Positions 9,531 to 19,131 of a stretch of 64,000 nt of DNA are shown in pieces. The translations under genes and the position numbers were made by a program. Every line of letters starts with the position of its first letter. The first letter of the stretch is position 1. Where the stretch lies: positions 36,283,218 through 36,347,217 of the forward strand of contig OX465590.1 in the NCBI GenBank assembly GCA_950022655.1, read 5' to 3'. The DNA is from Alentia gelatinosa (lineage: Eukaryota > Annelida > Polychaeta > Phyllodocida > Polynoidae). The notes under the pieces were generated by a model. The model was not told the origin of the DNA, searched no databases, and saw only the letters and a program-made list of their open reading frames with translations.

Positions 9531-11198
9531 GATTTATGACATTTGATAGGTAAACCCAATCTTTGGTAAAATGTTCTAAAGTTATCCATGAAATGATTAC
9601 GGAAACAATTTGTATATTTACCAAAAACGATAGAAATGACAGATCCATGGCGACTACCCTGTACTGATGACAATTATTGGATATTTTGAAAAAAAATACC
9701 CTTTTAGAATTGGTTAACAACCGTTCGGGAATTTTATATTCCTGTTGGTTGATTTGACGAATCAAGAAATATTTAACGTTTTGAGAAATACAAGGAATGT
9801 GTTGTAAGAAAAATCTACTCTGCAGTGAGAATACTCATCCTATGACGAGGCATGAACTAGGGCCGGTTTAATATTCTAGGATCGTACATGAAGACCTTTT
9901 CCATTAACTTGTACAAGGGTTATTGTTTAATGATATTTAAGTCTTTAGAAAATAAAAGCCGTCCTTAAGGTCATCCATAAGTGTTGAATAAAATCAACCC
10001 ACATCGTCCCTGGTTCTCTATGGCATACAGAAAAGGGTCTGCATCTAAAATCCTAGATTATTAAACGGGCCCCTGCTCCAGTGACCTCAATACTGGACGG
10101 CCCCCAAAACGAGGAGCAAGTAGAATGTTCATCATTGATGAATGAGCGTGCAATTTTAAATGTATAACAACTAGAAGGTTTGGGTTACATTCAGTCTATG
10201 GTCTATGTTTTCTGTAACCACTTGCACCCAGTTAACTTACCATGTCTTTAACTGCCTATCTATAGAATCCAAACATTTCAAACACCAGAAGGTCAATGAG
10301 GTATTTCGGTCTTGATTGATTGGTCATGGTCAGTTGGGCACACTTCTAAGACCCTGAGACACTGGCACCCTGATCCCTATCCAATAGCACGCAGATAGTG
10401 AAGGGATATATTTTTCTTAGCATGCCAAAAGTGTATGTGACCACTCTAACCTTTTATAGGCAATGTATATAGGGCGTGCTAGCACGCTCTAGTAAACTGA
10501 GGACGAGCGAAACGCAGACTCTGTACAGAGACATACAGAGCAACAAGCGACAAGTAGTCTGTGGTTTAATAGAGGGCAGAGAACGCTACCAGCATGGAGT
10601 TGTCTCATTACCTTAAGTCCATATAAGGAATAGAGTAGAGCGAGTAGCCAATGACTGCATTCCCAGCAAACCCAGACCTTCACCCTGACCTCCTTACATG
10701 ATATTTTCTAGTGCCTTGGGAGGGTTATACAGTCGAGAGTTGACCTCGAATCTTAGGGGCCACAACCACCCTAGAGCGGCAATATCATGGTTGTAGTGCT
10801 ATAGAAGCCATGTCAACAAGATATTACAATTATTGGACGTTAAATCCATCAGACCAAACGTGATTGCTCTCAGAAACCACAGACCACAGAAAGCCTTTAC
10901 TTGTGGAGCCTCGTCAATCCTATCAGTCTCAAAAGGACGTAACTGTCTTTTTTGAGAAACCCAAAGCACGCTTACATTTAAGCCCTTATTAAATTCTGCA
11001 TGATACTAGGATGTGGCTACTCTTCAAAGACGTTTTACAAAATCTATTCCAAGATAGACACATCCACAGATTGATTGTTAACTTCATGTACCCTATAACA
11101 TGTTTCTCAAATCTATCGTTCGATATGCCCAAGCTGATTCTATTTGTTTGTGAGGTTTCTAAGATCATAAACTAATGATTTCCTCTAATTCTTTGCAG
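9531..11198 (+). other. Spacer or 5' intron of gene B
   Basis: No coding region is recognised. A perfect 14-bp palindrome GCGTGCTAGCACGC lies at 10474-10487, and a SINE-tail-like ATTGGACGTTAAAT at about 10832. The stretch ends in the acceptor TTTCCTCTAATTCTTTGCAG (exon from 11199), so at least its 3' part should be intron. Confidence 0.45.
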
Positions 11199-11217
11199 GA
11201 AAGCTGTCCGGTGAACC

Positions 11218-13980
11218 ATGGAGTACTATATACGCCTTCGGAATGTACCCATAGAGGCAGGTGTTGCTGATATTCGCCAATTCTTCTCAGGCCTCGAGAT
11301 ACCAAATGGTGGTGTATACATCATTGGTGGGAAGTATGACGAAGCCTTTATTAGCTTCAAATCAGAATATGACACATTATCAGCACTACAACAAGATAAA
11401 CAGCTGCTCCTTGGACAGCCAGTGAGGCTTCTCCTTGCGAAACATGGAGATGAATCGGATGAGAGTGACACACCAGAGTGTCCAAATTCATTAGCCAAAG
11501 GTTCCGCTAAAGACTATATCGTTCTCAGCAGTGATGAAGAAAATCTTACATATTCTTCTGTGAGACGTAGTACTGAACTTATACAAAGACGAATTGATGA
11601 CGGTAAAAGAATATCTCACCAAGATATTGTTGATATTCAGGATGAGTGTAAGAAGGAAATGAGCAGGAGTGGGCATGATAAATTAGAGGTCAATAAAGAA
11701 AAGCATGAAGAAAGTAGAGACCGTGATAGACACTTAACAGGAAATATCAGTAGCAGTGATGGCGACAAGTATGCAGGGGACAGTGAGAGTAAAGGAAACA
11801 GAAGAGGAAAACGGAGCCATTCTAGAGATAAACTTAGGAGCAGAAGTCGAAGCAGGGATCCTGATGATAAACACAGGTCTCAAGAAGACATGGAACTTAA
11901 AAGGAGCAGACTGCATGAAAGGAGCCATTCTCGTGATAAACAGAAGAACAGAAGGAGTCGGAGCAGAGACACAAATGAACACAGGTCTAGAGAGGACAAG
12001 GAACCCGAAAGAAGCAGAAGACAAGAAAGGAGCCGTTCTCATGATAGACGGAGGAACAGAAGGAGTCGGAGCAGAGACACAAATGAGCACAAGTCTAGAG
12101 AGGACAAGGAACCCAAAAAAAGCAGAAGAAGAGAAAGGAGCCGTTCTCTTGATAGACAGAGGAACAGAAGGAGTCGGAGCAGAGACACAAATGAGCACAG
12201 GTCTAGAGAGGACAAGGAACCCGAAAGAAGCAGAAGACAAGAAAGGAGCCATTCTCGTGATAAACAGAAGAACAGAAGGAGTCAGAGCAGAGACACAAAT
12301 GAGCACAGGTCTAGAGAGGACAAGGAACCCGAAAGAAGCAGAAGACAAGAAAGGAGCCGTTCTCATGATAGACCGAGGAACAGAAGGAGTCGGAGCAGAG
12401 ACACAAATGAGCACAGGTCTAGAGAGGACAAGGAACCCGAAAGAAGCAGAAGAAGAGAAAGGAGCCGTTCTCGTGATAGACAGAGGAACAGAAGGAGTCA
12501 GAGCAGAGACACAAATGAACACAGGTCTAAGGAGGACAAGGAAGCTGAAAGCAGCAGAAGAAGAGAAAGGAGCCGTTCTCATGATAGACGGAGGAACAGA
12601 AGGAGTCGGAGCAGAGACACAAATGAGCACAAGTCTAGAGAGGACAAGGAACCCAAAAGAAGCAGAAGACAAGAAAGGAGCCGTTCTCATGATAGACATA
12701 GGAACAGAAGAAGTCGGAGCAGGGATGTCAATGATAGAGAGAACAAGGTTAACTTAGATGGAAGGAGGAGCCCTCGTGATAGTCATAAGAGCAGAACTAA
12801 GGATGTACATAATGGAGACAGGTCTGAGAGAGAGGATGAACACGCTAGAAGGAGAAATGATACAATCTATTCTAGTGATAAATATAAAACCAGTCGGAGA
12901 AGGGATACAAATGAACACGGTTCTAGAACGGACAAGGAACCTGAAAGCAGCAGAAGAAAAGGAAGGAGCCTTTCTCATGATAGACAGAGGAACAGAAGGA
13001 GTAGAAGCAGTGATGCCAATGATACACACAGGTCTAGAGGTGACAGTACCAAAGGAGAGTTGCAGATGATTGAGACTATTGGAGACAACACAGCAAAGCA
13101 GGAAAGTATGTGTGTAATGATTCGTAACCTAGATCTCAAGTTAAAATTCGATTATTTGATTCAATCCTTAAGCGAATATAGTATCACTAAAGATGGAATT
13201 CATATGACGATTGATAATCACGATCAAACCACTCAGACTGCTTATGTACAATTTGTTTGGAAAGAAGATGTGATAAGATCTTTGTGTAGGTTTGATAGAA
13301 AAGATTGTTTACTTGGGAAAAATGTTATTGCTGTGAATATCTCACATGATTATTACCAGAGAGCAATTACACGTTTGGTTGGGGAGACTCTTGGTGAAGT
13401 CACGAAGGTCGAAGAACAGGAAGGTCAGAAAGAAGACTTGGAGCCTCCACCTTACTGTGAGCCTGGATCTCCACTTTCTGGAAATGATTTGCCTCATCTA
13501 ATGTCTCTTCAACCCATTCCACCTGGATCAGATTTTCAACCCCCACCGCCTAGAATACCATTACCATACCCTCCGCCTGGAATGCCTTTTGGACCCCCTC
13601 GTCCCGGAATGCCAATTAGACCACCTCGGCCCGAGTTGCCTTTTCTACCCCCTCAGCCGGGAATGCCATATAGACCCCCTCCGCCTGGAATGCCATATAG
13701 ACCCCCTCCTCCGGGAATGCGGTATAGACCCCCTCCGCCGGGAATGCCATTTAGACCCCATCCGCCTGGAATGCCATTTAGACCCCATCCACCTGGAATG
13801 CCATTTAGACCCCCTCACCCTGGAATGCCATATAGACCCCGTCCGCCGGGAATGCTATTTGAACCCCCTCCTCCTAGAATGCATGTTAGACCCCCTCCAC
13901 AACAAAAAATATCTACACTTGGCGAAAAGTCCTCAGTCAGTATTGAAGTACAGACAGATGATGTGGAAGAAAAAACATAG
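11218..13980 (+). CDS. RBM12-like RNA-binding protein B (RRM, long Arg/Ser tract, RRM, proline repeat tail)
   Basis: A predicted 920-residue protein with the same layout as protein A. Residues 1-80 are an RBM12-type RRM (IRQFFSGLEIPNGGVYI, EAFISF, LLLGQPVRLLL). Residues about 188-610 are an Arg/Ser-rich tract with eight or more 36-residue units, like the RS domains of SR proteins. A second RRM-like domain lies at about 628-710 (MCVMIRNLDL, then AYVQFVWKED). Residues about 775-896 are nine-residue RPPPPGMPY-type repeats, recalling the proline-rich parts of vertebrate RBM12. The ATG at 11218 lies 19 bases after the acceptor ending at 11198 and aligns exactly with the gene A start. The coding exon is unbroken. 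Gene A is the nearest relative, 3.8 kb upstream in the same direction, and the pair looks like a tandem duplication. Role in nuclear RNA processing is inferred from the family. Confidence 0.9.
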   Translation: MEYYIRLRNVPIEAGVADIRQFFSGLEIPNGGVYIIGGKYDEAFISFKSEYDTLSALQQDKQLLLGQPVRLLLAKHGDESDESDTPECPNSLAKGSAKDYIVLSSDEENLTYSSVRRSTELIQRRIDDGKRISHQDIVDIQDECKKEMSRSGHDKLEVNKEKHEESRDRDRHLTGNISSSDGDKYAGDSESKGNRRGKRSHSRDKLRSRSRSRDPDDKHRSQEDMELKRSRLHERSHSRDKQKNRRSRSRDTNEHRSREDKEPERSRRQERSRSHDRRRNRRSRSRDTNEHKSREDKEPKKSRRRERSRSLDRQRNRRSRSRDTNEHRSREDKEPERSRRQERSHSRDKQKNRRSQSRDTNEHRSREDKEPERSRRQERSRSHDRPRNRRSRSRDTNEHRSREDKEPERSRRRERSRSRDRQRNRRSQSRDTNEHRSKEDKEAESSRRRERSRSHDRRRNRRSRSRDTNEHKSREDKEPKRSRRQERSRSHDRHRNRRSRSRDVNDRENKVNLDGRRSPRDSHKSRTKDVHNGDRSEREDEHARRRNDTIYSSDKYKTSRRRDTNEHGSRTDKEPESSRRKGRSLSHDRQRNRRSRSSDANDTHRSRGDSTKGELQMIETIGDNTAKQESMCVMIRNLDLKLKFDYLIQSLSEYSITKDGIHMTIDNHDQTTQTAYVQFVWKEDVIRSLCRFDRKDCLLGKNVIAVNISHDYYQRAITRLVGETLGEVTKVEEQEGQKEDLEPPPYCEPGSPLSGNDLPHLMSLQPIPPGSDFQPPPPRIPLPYPPPGMPFGPPRPGMPIRPPRPELPFLPPQPGMPYRPPPPGMPYRPPPPGMRYRPPPPGMPFRPHPPGMPFRPHPPGMPFRPPHPGMPYRPRPPGMLFEPPPPRMHVRPPPQQKISTLGEKSSVSIEVQTDDVEEKT
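11848..12711 (+). repeat. 108-bp coding tandem repeat in gene B
   Basis: Seven units start exactly every 108 bases from 11956 (12064, 12172, 12280, 12388, 12496, 12604), preceded by a diverged unit from 11848. Each encodes a 36-residue Arg/Ser/Glu/Asp unit. A further degraded unit follows near 12900-13010. Several units are nearly identical to those in gene A, although the flanking RRMs of A and B differ at many positions. Confidence 0.92.
13540..13905 (+). repeat. 27-bp coding tandem repeat in gene B
   Basis: About a dozen copies of a nine-codon unit around GACCCCCTCCGCCTGG encode RPPPPGMPY/F. One start-proximal copy has PFLPPQPGM. The tail is specific to gene B. Confidence 0.9.
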
Positions 13981-15246
13981 TCCTTTCTTCAAGTTGGTGG
14001 AGAACTTCCTGGAATGGAGTTTCAAGAACCTGGAAGAAAAATACTATGGGTAAGATTATTATACACATTAAGACATCAAAGAGACCACTATTCCAGTGCA
14101 CTATAGGTCTATAATTTGATGACCAGTGGAAACTCACTCTAATGGAGATGATGAATATTGACAATTCGAATCGCAGTACCAGAGTGTATTCATTTGAGTC
14201 ACCTCTACAGGATGGTGAGAAACTGTAACTCTACCACATCAGACAGTCGTCACTGCCATATAAAGGCATTTGTCATCATTCACCTCACAGAGAAAACAGA
14301 CACAACAAAAGACGCCCTTGAAGACTTGTTGGTACCTATGGGGACAGAAATGTTACGGAATCTTAGTAGTCAATCTTTCAGAGAATCCTGAGGAGGTTCT
14401 GTCTGAAGTCCGGACTTTTTAAAAGAGTGCTTATCCTTTGGACAAATGATGCGGAAGTACACACTGCAATCCATTGCCCAAAGGAAATGGACAATGTACT
14501 TTCTGTTACAGATCCTGAGATCGTCTTGGTTTTGCACTTTGATGGCTTTGTTCTGCTCAAAGAGGCAATCGAGTGTTTTACTGTAATCACAGAAGACATT
14601 AAAAGTGTGTTTTCAAGATCAGTTCAAGAGTGTCGAAATATAGCAATTGTGACAACAGCATTCTCAACATCACTGGAAAAAGGAAATGATACCTCGTTGG
14701 CATTATTCAACAGAATCCCCCTCTCAGGTACTATCTGCACTAAATCTACAGCTTACAGCAATGGGAAAAATAGGAGTATTAAGCAAGCAATGGATAATAA
14801 AGACACCATACGAGATTACCTTCGCGGCTATCAACTTAATTGCGGCAGGGGTGACAACAGAACATACATCTCCATTAAAACACTTACGTAAAGGCTTGAT
14901 TCCATTTAGCTAAATTTGGTGCTGATCACCACTTGGGCCATAATCGGGGTGGGGGGCTTTTAGCACTGATCAGGTTACTGAACATGGCCCAAGCAGGATC
15001 GGGACATGATTAAAGTAAATGGAACCAAATGCCTCTATAACCAATTGTTAATGTATTATACTAACATCTCTGCTACCTAGAAATTGGATATCTTTAACTA
15101 TGTAAAAAGGTTTATCCTCCATTCTAATATTTTTTTACGTAAACATAGAAGTCTTCATGACCAATTTTCCAAACCTTGTATAAATATTTTTGATAGTTTT
15201 TCCTGCTAGTATTTCTATTTGTTATAATATCGATAGAAAACAGTAT
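13981..15246 (+). other. Downstream region of gene B with an uncharacterised open frame
   Basis: A 154-codon frame (14427-14891, +) has no domain I can name. Just before it, in a different frame near 14262-14360, AFVIIHLTEKTDTTK looks weakly like the first strand and helix of an RRM-like domain. Together they could be the decayed end of another RBM12-like gene, but the evidence is weak. No AATAAA lies close to the gene B stop; an AATAAA is present near 14795. Confidence 0.25.
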
Positions 15247-15289
15247 TGTCATAAGTGAAAATCTTGAATGATTATGTGACAGTGGATGT

Positions 15290-15384
15290 CTTATTCCATG
15301 ATAACCTGACAAAGTCAGCCAGACTCTATCACCCTGAGCAAGAACGCTACAACCCCGCAAGTCACCATCAACATTCAAGACTTC
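15290..15384 (-). pseudogene. Exon-like unit 1, possible C1q/TNF-like domain end
   Basis: Read on the minus strand, this unit encodes EVLNVDGDLRGCSVL then AQGDRVWLTLSGYHGI, followed by SRFSLMT. The QGD-VWL pattern followed by an F-S motif about twenty residues later resembles the last strands of C1q/TNF-type globular domains. The first strands are not found next to it. It is preceded on the minus strand by CCAAG, a possible acceptor. The domain name is tentative; the conserved reading frame between copies is what is seen. Confidence 0.4.
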
Positions 15385-15689
15385 CTGACCTTGGTTTATA
15401 TATTTTTCCTATTTAGAATAGAGAAACACCTTATGTTTTCAGTAGTGTTTCATGCTGGTGTTCTCTACTTATCGATAAATTACAAGCTATCATGTCATAA
15501 GTGAAAATCTTAAGTTCCACATACTAGTATATTCCAATTTTATCTTTTTGATATTGATCAATAACTTCTTAATGTATTTTAAGAAAAAATGTATTTTAAG
15601 AAAATATTAAATGTGCTTGTGGCAGTAGTTGGTGTCCCTCCGCTTGGTTACTAGTTCAACATCTCATCTGATCACAATGGATATGTTTT

Positions 15690-16035
15690 CCTTGACAAGG
15701 CTACACAGTGAACCAGATCTCATCATGGCCCGAACAATACAACCCTCCAAATCACCATTAATATAGAATGTTTTATCACCAATTATAAAAAGATATTATG
15801 AACATCTTTGCTAACAAGAAATTATGACATGTCATACATATATTTCATACTGGCATTTTCTTTTTTTTAAGTCACTGAAGGATGTAGTATAGCGTCCTAA
15901 GTAAATCTTAAATATATATATGATAGTTGATGTATGTATTCCTCAACAAGCCGACATAGTCAGCCAGAAGATATCACCCTGAGCGAGAACACTACAATAT
16001 TGTGAATCACCATCGACATTGAAGACTTCATACCT
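15690..16035 (-). pseudogene. Exon-like units 2 and 3, decayed
   Basis: Unit 2 (about 15690-15785) keeps a YINGDLEGC core but has a frameshift after it. Unit 3 (about 15945-16033) keeps VFNVDGDS and QGDIFWLTMSA, then a stop codon. Both lie on the minus strand at the same relative place as unit 1, and each is preceded by a pyrimidine-containing tract and AG or TG before the conserved start. Confidence 0.4.
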
Positions 16036-16689
16036 ATTGTCAAAATATTGTATGAGTATCTTTTTTTATATATATAAATGAGAATGCCAGTACATATCAT
16101 CCTTAGTTCCTAGTATTTCCTAATGCTTGATAGATTGATAGATAATTTCTTAGTATATTTTAAGAAAATATGAAATGTGATTGTGGTAGTAGCTTTTGTT
16201 CTTCAACATGTGTAGGCCTACTTGTTCCACAACCCCATTATACTGTAAGCACCATCTTCTAATAGGCCTAAGTATTGTAGACATAAAATAACCTTAAGTG
16301 TTACTGGGTATCAATTTTGTCTTTCATGTAGATGTGGTATTCCAAAAGTTACATGGTCATGTTAAAAAAAAGTTAGTTTTATTGTGTTGACATCAACCAC
16401 GTTTTTCCAACTGACAAAATAACCATGAGTATAGTTTTGGTTTCTTCATATTTGCACATCAGAAAGTAATGACATCTTTAATTCTATTTTCTATTGTCTT
16501 AAGATCGATAAGAAAGGTATTTATTGTAAGTAAATAACAATTTTAAAATGCATGCATAGGCACAAATAGTGTACCTAAAGAAATGTGTTAACTCAGCATA
16601 TGTCACAAACTTGTGAACGGTCTCCTTATTACTGCTTCCCGGTATTGTGTCATAAGTGAAAATTTTGAATTAACATGTAACAGTGGATG

Positions 16690-16800
16690 TCTTATTCCAT
16701 GATAACCTGACAAAGTCAGCCAGACTATATCACCCTGAGCAAGAATGCTACAACCCTGCAAGTCACCATCAACATTCAAGACTTCATGACCTATTGGCAA
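16690..16800 (-). pseudogene. Exon-like unit 4, possible C1q/TNF-like domain end
   Basis: The minus strand encodes HEVLNVDGDLQGCSIL then AQGDIVWLTLSGYHGI and SKFSLMT, 80-90% like unit 1. TTTTGCCAATAG just upstream on the minus strand could be an acceptor. This is the best preserved of the six units. No first exon or signal peptide was found, so function is unknown. Confidence 0.4.
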
Positions 16801-17089
16801 AACTTTATTTGTATTTTCTTCCTAGTTAGAGATTAACACCTATGTTTTCAGTAGTTTTTCATGCTGGTGTTCTCTACTTATCAATAGATTACAAGCTATC
16901 ATGTCATAAGTGAAAACCTTTAGCTCCACATACTAGTATGTTCTATTTTCATCTTTTTGATATCAATCAATAACGTCTTAATGTATTTTAAGAAAATACT
17001 AAATGTGCTTGTGGCAGTAGTTGGTGTCCCTGCATGCACTTGGTTACTAGTTCAACATCTCTATATCTGAACACAGTGGATACATATTC

Positions 17090-17440
17090 CTTGACAAGCC
17101 TACGCAGTCAACCAGATCTCATCATGGCCCGAACAATACAACTCTCCAAATCACCATTAATATAGAATATTTCATGACCAATTAGAAAAAGATATTACAG
17201 ACATCTTTCTAAAAAGAAATTATGACATGTCATGCATATATTTCATACTGGTTTTTTTTCCTTTTTTAAAATTACTGAAGAATTTAGTATGGCATCCTAA
17301 GTAAATCTTAAATATATATGATAGTTGATATATATATAATGTATTCCTCAAGAAGCCGACATAGTCAGCCAGAAGATATCACCCTGAGTAAGAAGACTAC
17401 AATATTGCGAATCACCATCAACATTGAAGAATTCATGACC
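17090..17440 (-). pseudogene. Exon-like units 5 and 6, decayed
   Basis: Unit 5 (about 17090-17180) and unit 6 (about 17350-17437) are the copy-2 counterparts of units 2 and 3. Unit 5 contains YINGDLESC and then loses frame; unit 6 contains FFNVDGDS and QGDIFWLTMSAS followed by a stop. Unit 6 is preceded on the minus strand by TTTTGACAATAG. Confidence 0.4.
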
Positions 17441-17763
17441 TATTGTCAAAACATTGTTTGAGTACATTTTCTTTATATATAAATGAGAATACATATCATC
17501 TTTAGTTCCTAGTATTTCCTAATGTTTATTGGTTCACGATTGATAGATAATTTCTTAGTATATTTTAAGAAAATATGAAATGTGATTGTGGTAGTAGCTT
17601 TTGTTATTCAACATGTGTGGGCCTACTTGTTCCACAACCCCATTATACTGTAAGCACCATCTTCTAATAGGCCTACGTATTGTAGACATAAAATAACCTT
17701 AAGTGTTACTGGGTATCTATTGTCTTAAGATCGATAAGAAAGGTATTTATTGTAAGTAAATAG

Positions 17764-17892
17764 TGTTGTGTTCTTAGTGGTTTATTAGGTCAGCTCAAAG
17801 TGAGGTGCACACTCTGTGTGTGTCCCAATTACAAACGTAGTAGTAGTATAACACTAGGTGGCAGCAGTGTGCAGTTATGGCAATACACAACA
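17764..17892 (-). repeat. 3' LTR of Gypsy-1
   Basis: 129 bp, TG...CA termini, with a minus-strand AATAAA (TTTATT on the plus strand). The one difference from the other LTR is AACACTAGG here against ATCACTAGG there. Confidence 0.95.
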
Positions 17893-18315
17893 CTCTCCCC
17901 TCTTTGAAAAACCCGTTAGCATAACATAGCAGATAATGGTAAAACGAGATATGATGAAAATCAAATGTCTGTTAAGCTCTAGTAATATCGGCAGTGTCTT
18001 TGGTATATCTTATTTATCTGTAAAGTTTGTAATGAGCTCTTGGTAATGTTCATGTTTTCTTATATCATCTTTAGTTTTGGCAAGGTAATAGCACAGTAAT
18101 GTCTTTTGATCTTGGCTCAATATGACTTATGATATCATGCACAATGCATCATAAGTTTAGACTTATATATATCTGAGAATAACATACTTAAGTAGATTTA
18201 AACTAAGGACTATGCCTATTTCTACTAAAAATACTTTGTGATATGTTTTCTATCTAAGAAGGGAGCGGTTGCTAGCACATCACCTTCGCTAGTGAATCTT
18301 TACCATTCACTCTCC

Positions 18316-18996
18316 CTATGTGGTCCAAACTTTTGGATCCTTAAACCATTTATTTGGGATGGCAGCACGCCCAGATGATCTGGTTTCAGGCTGGCTCACA
18401 CTAGCTGGAACTGTAGCTGTCACCTGAGGCGCTGCAGGCCTCACTGTCTTAGTGGGCGATTGTCTATTCGCTGGTGATAGCTGAACGGCAACTAGCTGCT
18501 TTTGCGGTGTTGGAGGTGACGGTGATAAATTGCTGTTAAACCTCGGTTCCGGGGCTCTCACAGGCTCCGGTTCATCTACTGGCAGTGGTTGCAGCTGTGG
18601 TGCTAGCGCAACTTGTGGAGGTGTTTCAACTCCTTCCTCGGGTAGTGGTGTGGTTTCACCTGTTTTCAGTAGATGATCAACGTGAACGAAGCAGATATTT
18701 CGTCCAACACGAACCAGATAATTGGCTGGTCCCTGGCGGTGGATGATCGTACCTGGAAGGTACCGGACCAGTTCTCCACGATGGCTCTTGACACGGACAC
18801 GTTCATTCTGTGTGAATTCACGAGCCTTGGATGCATGACGATCATGGGTCTCCTTCATCCTCTGTTGCTTCTGTTGTACCGCCTCCTGAAGTGACGGTTT
18901 GCATAGCGTCAGACGTGTACGCAGTGCACGCTTCAGAAACAGCTGGGCTGGAGACACACCAGTAACAGTGTGTGGTGTAGTACGGTACACAGACAA
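18316..18996 (-). pseudogene. Gypsy-1 integrase C-terminal part
   Basis: A 226-codon frame in the same phase as the main gag-pol frame and separated from it only by the nonsense codon at 19132-19134 and 45 further sense codons. It contains the end of the integrase core (SVYRTTPHTVTGVSPAQL) and a basic, proline-rich C-terminal region, as in other Gypsy integrases. Likely not translated as part of the polyprotein in this copy because of the stop. Confidence 0.85.
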
Positions 18997-19131
18997 GAAG
19001 CTATTAAGTCTCCTGACCGTGGACAGCTTTGTTTCCTGAATGGTGTGTTTCTTGAGAGCATCTTTTACTGTTTGGATGGCTCTCTCAGCAGCGCCATTTG
19101 AAGCTGGGTGGTACGGTGCTGTTAGGCTATG

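Larger units (their letters stand above)
15247..16647 (-). repeat. 1.4-kb duplicated block, copy 1
   Basis: This block aligns over its whole length with 16648-17763 plus 22945-23058. Shared landmarks in order are GTCATAAGTGAAAAT, a GTTTTCAGTAG motif, TTGTGGCAGTAGTTGGTGTC, TGGCCCGAACAATACAAC and CTTAAGATCGATAAG. Copy 2 lacks about 190 bp matching 16310-16495. Each copy holds three exon-like units on the minus strand. Confidence 0.85.
16648..17763 (-). repeat. 1.4-kb duplicated block, copy 2 (interrupted by Gypsy element)
   Basis: The second copy of the block at 15247-16647. It is split at 17763 by the Gypsy element and resumes at 22945 (CAATCTTAAAATGCAT, compared with CAATTTTAAAATGCAT in copy 1). 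Copy 1 is therefore an intact, unoccupied paralogue of the insertion site. Confidence 0.85.

Noticed and set aside
11734..12757. Long open frames (about 320-330 codons) antisense and in a second sense frame of gene B
   Set aside because: Same cause as in gene A: repeat periodicity. No start, splice or domain support.
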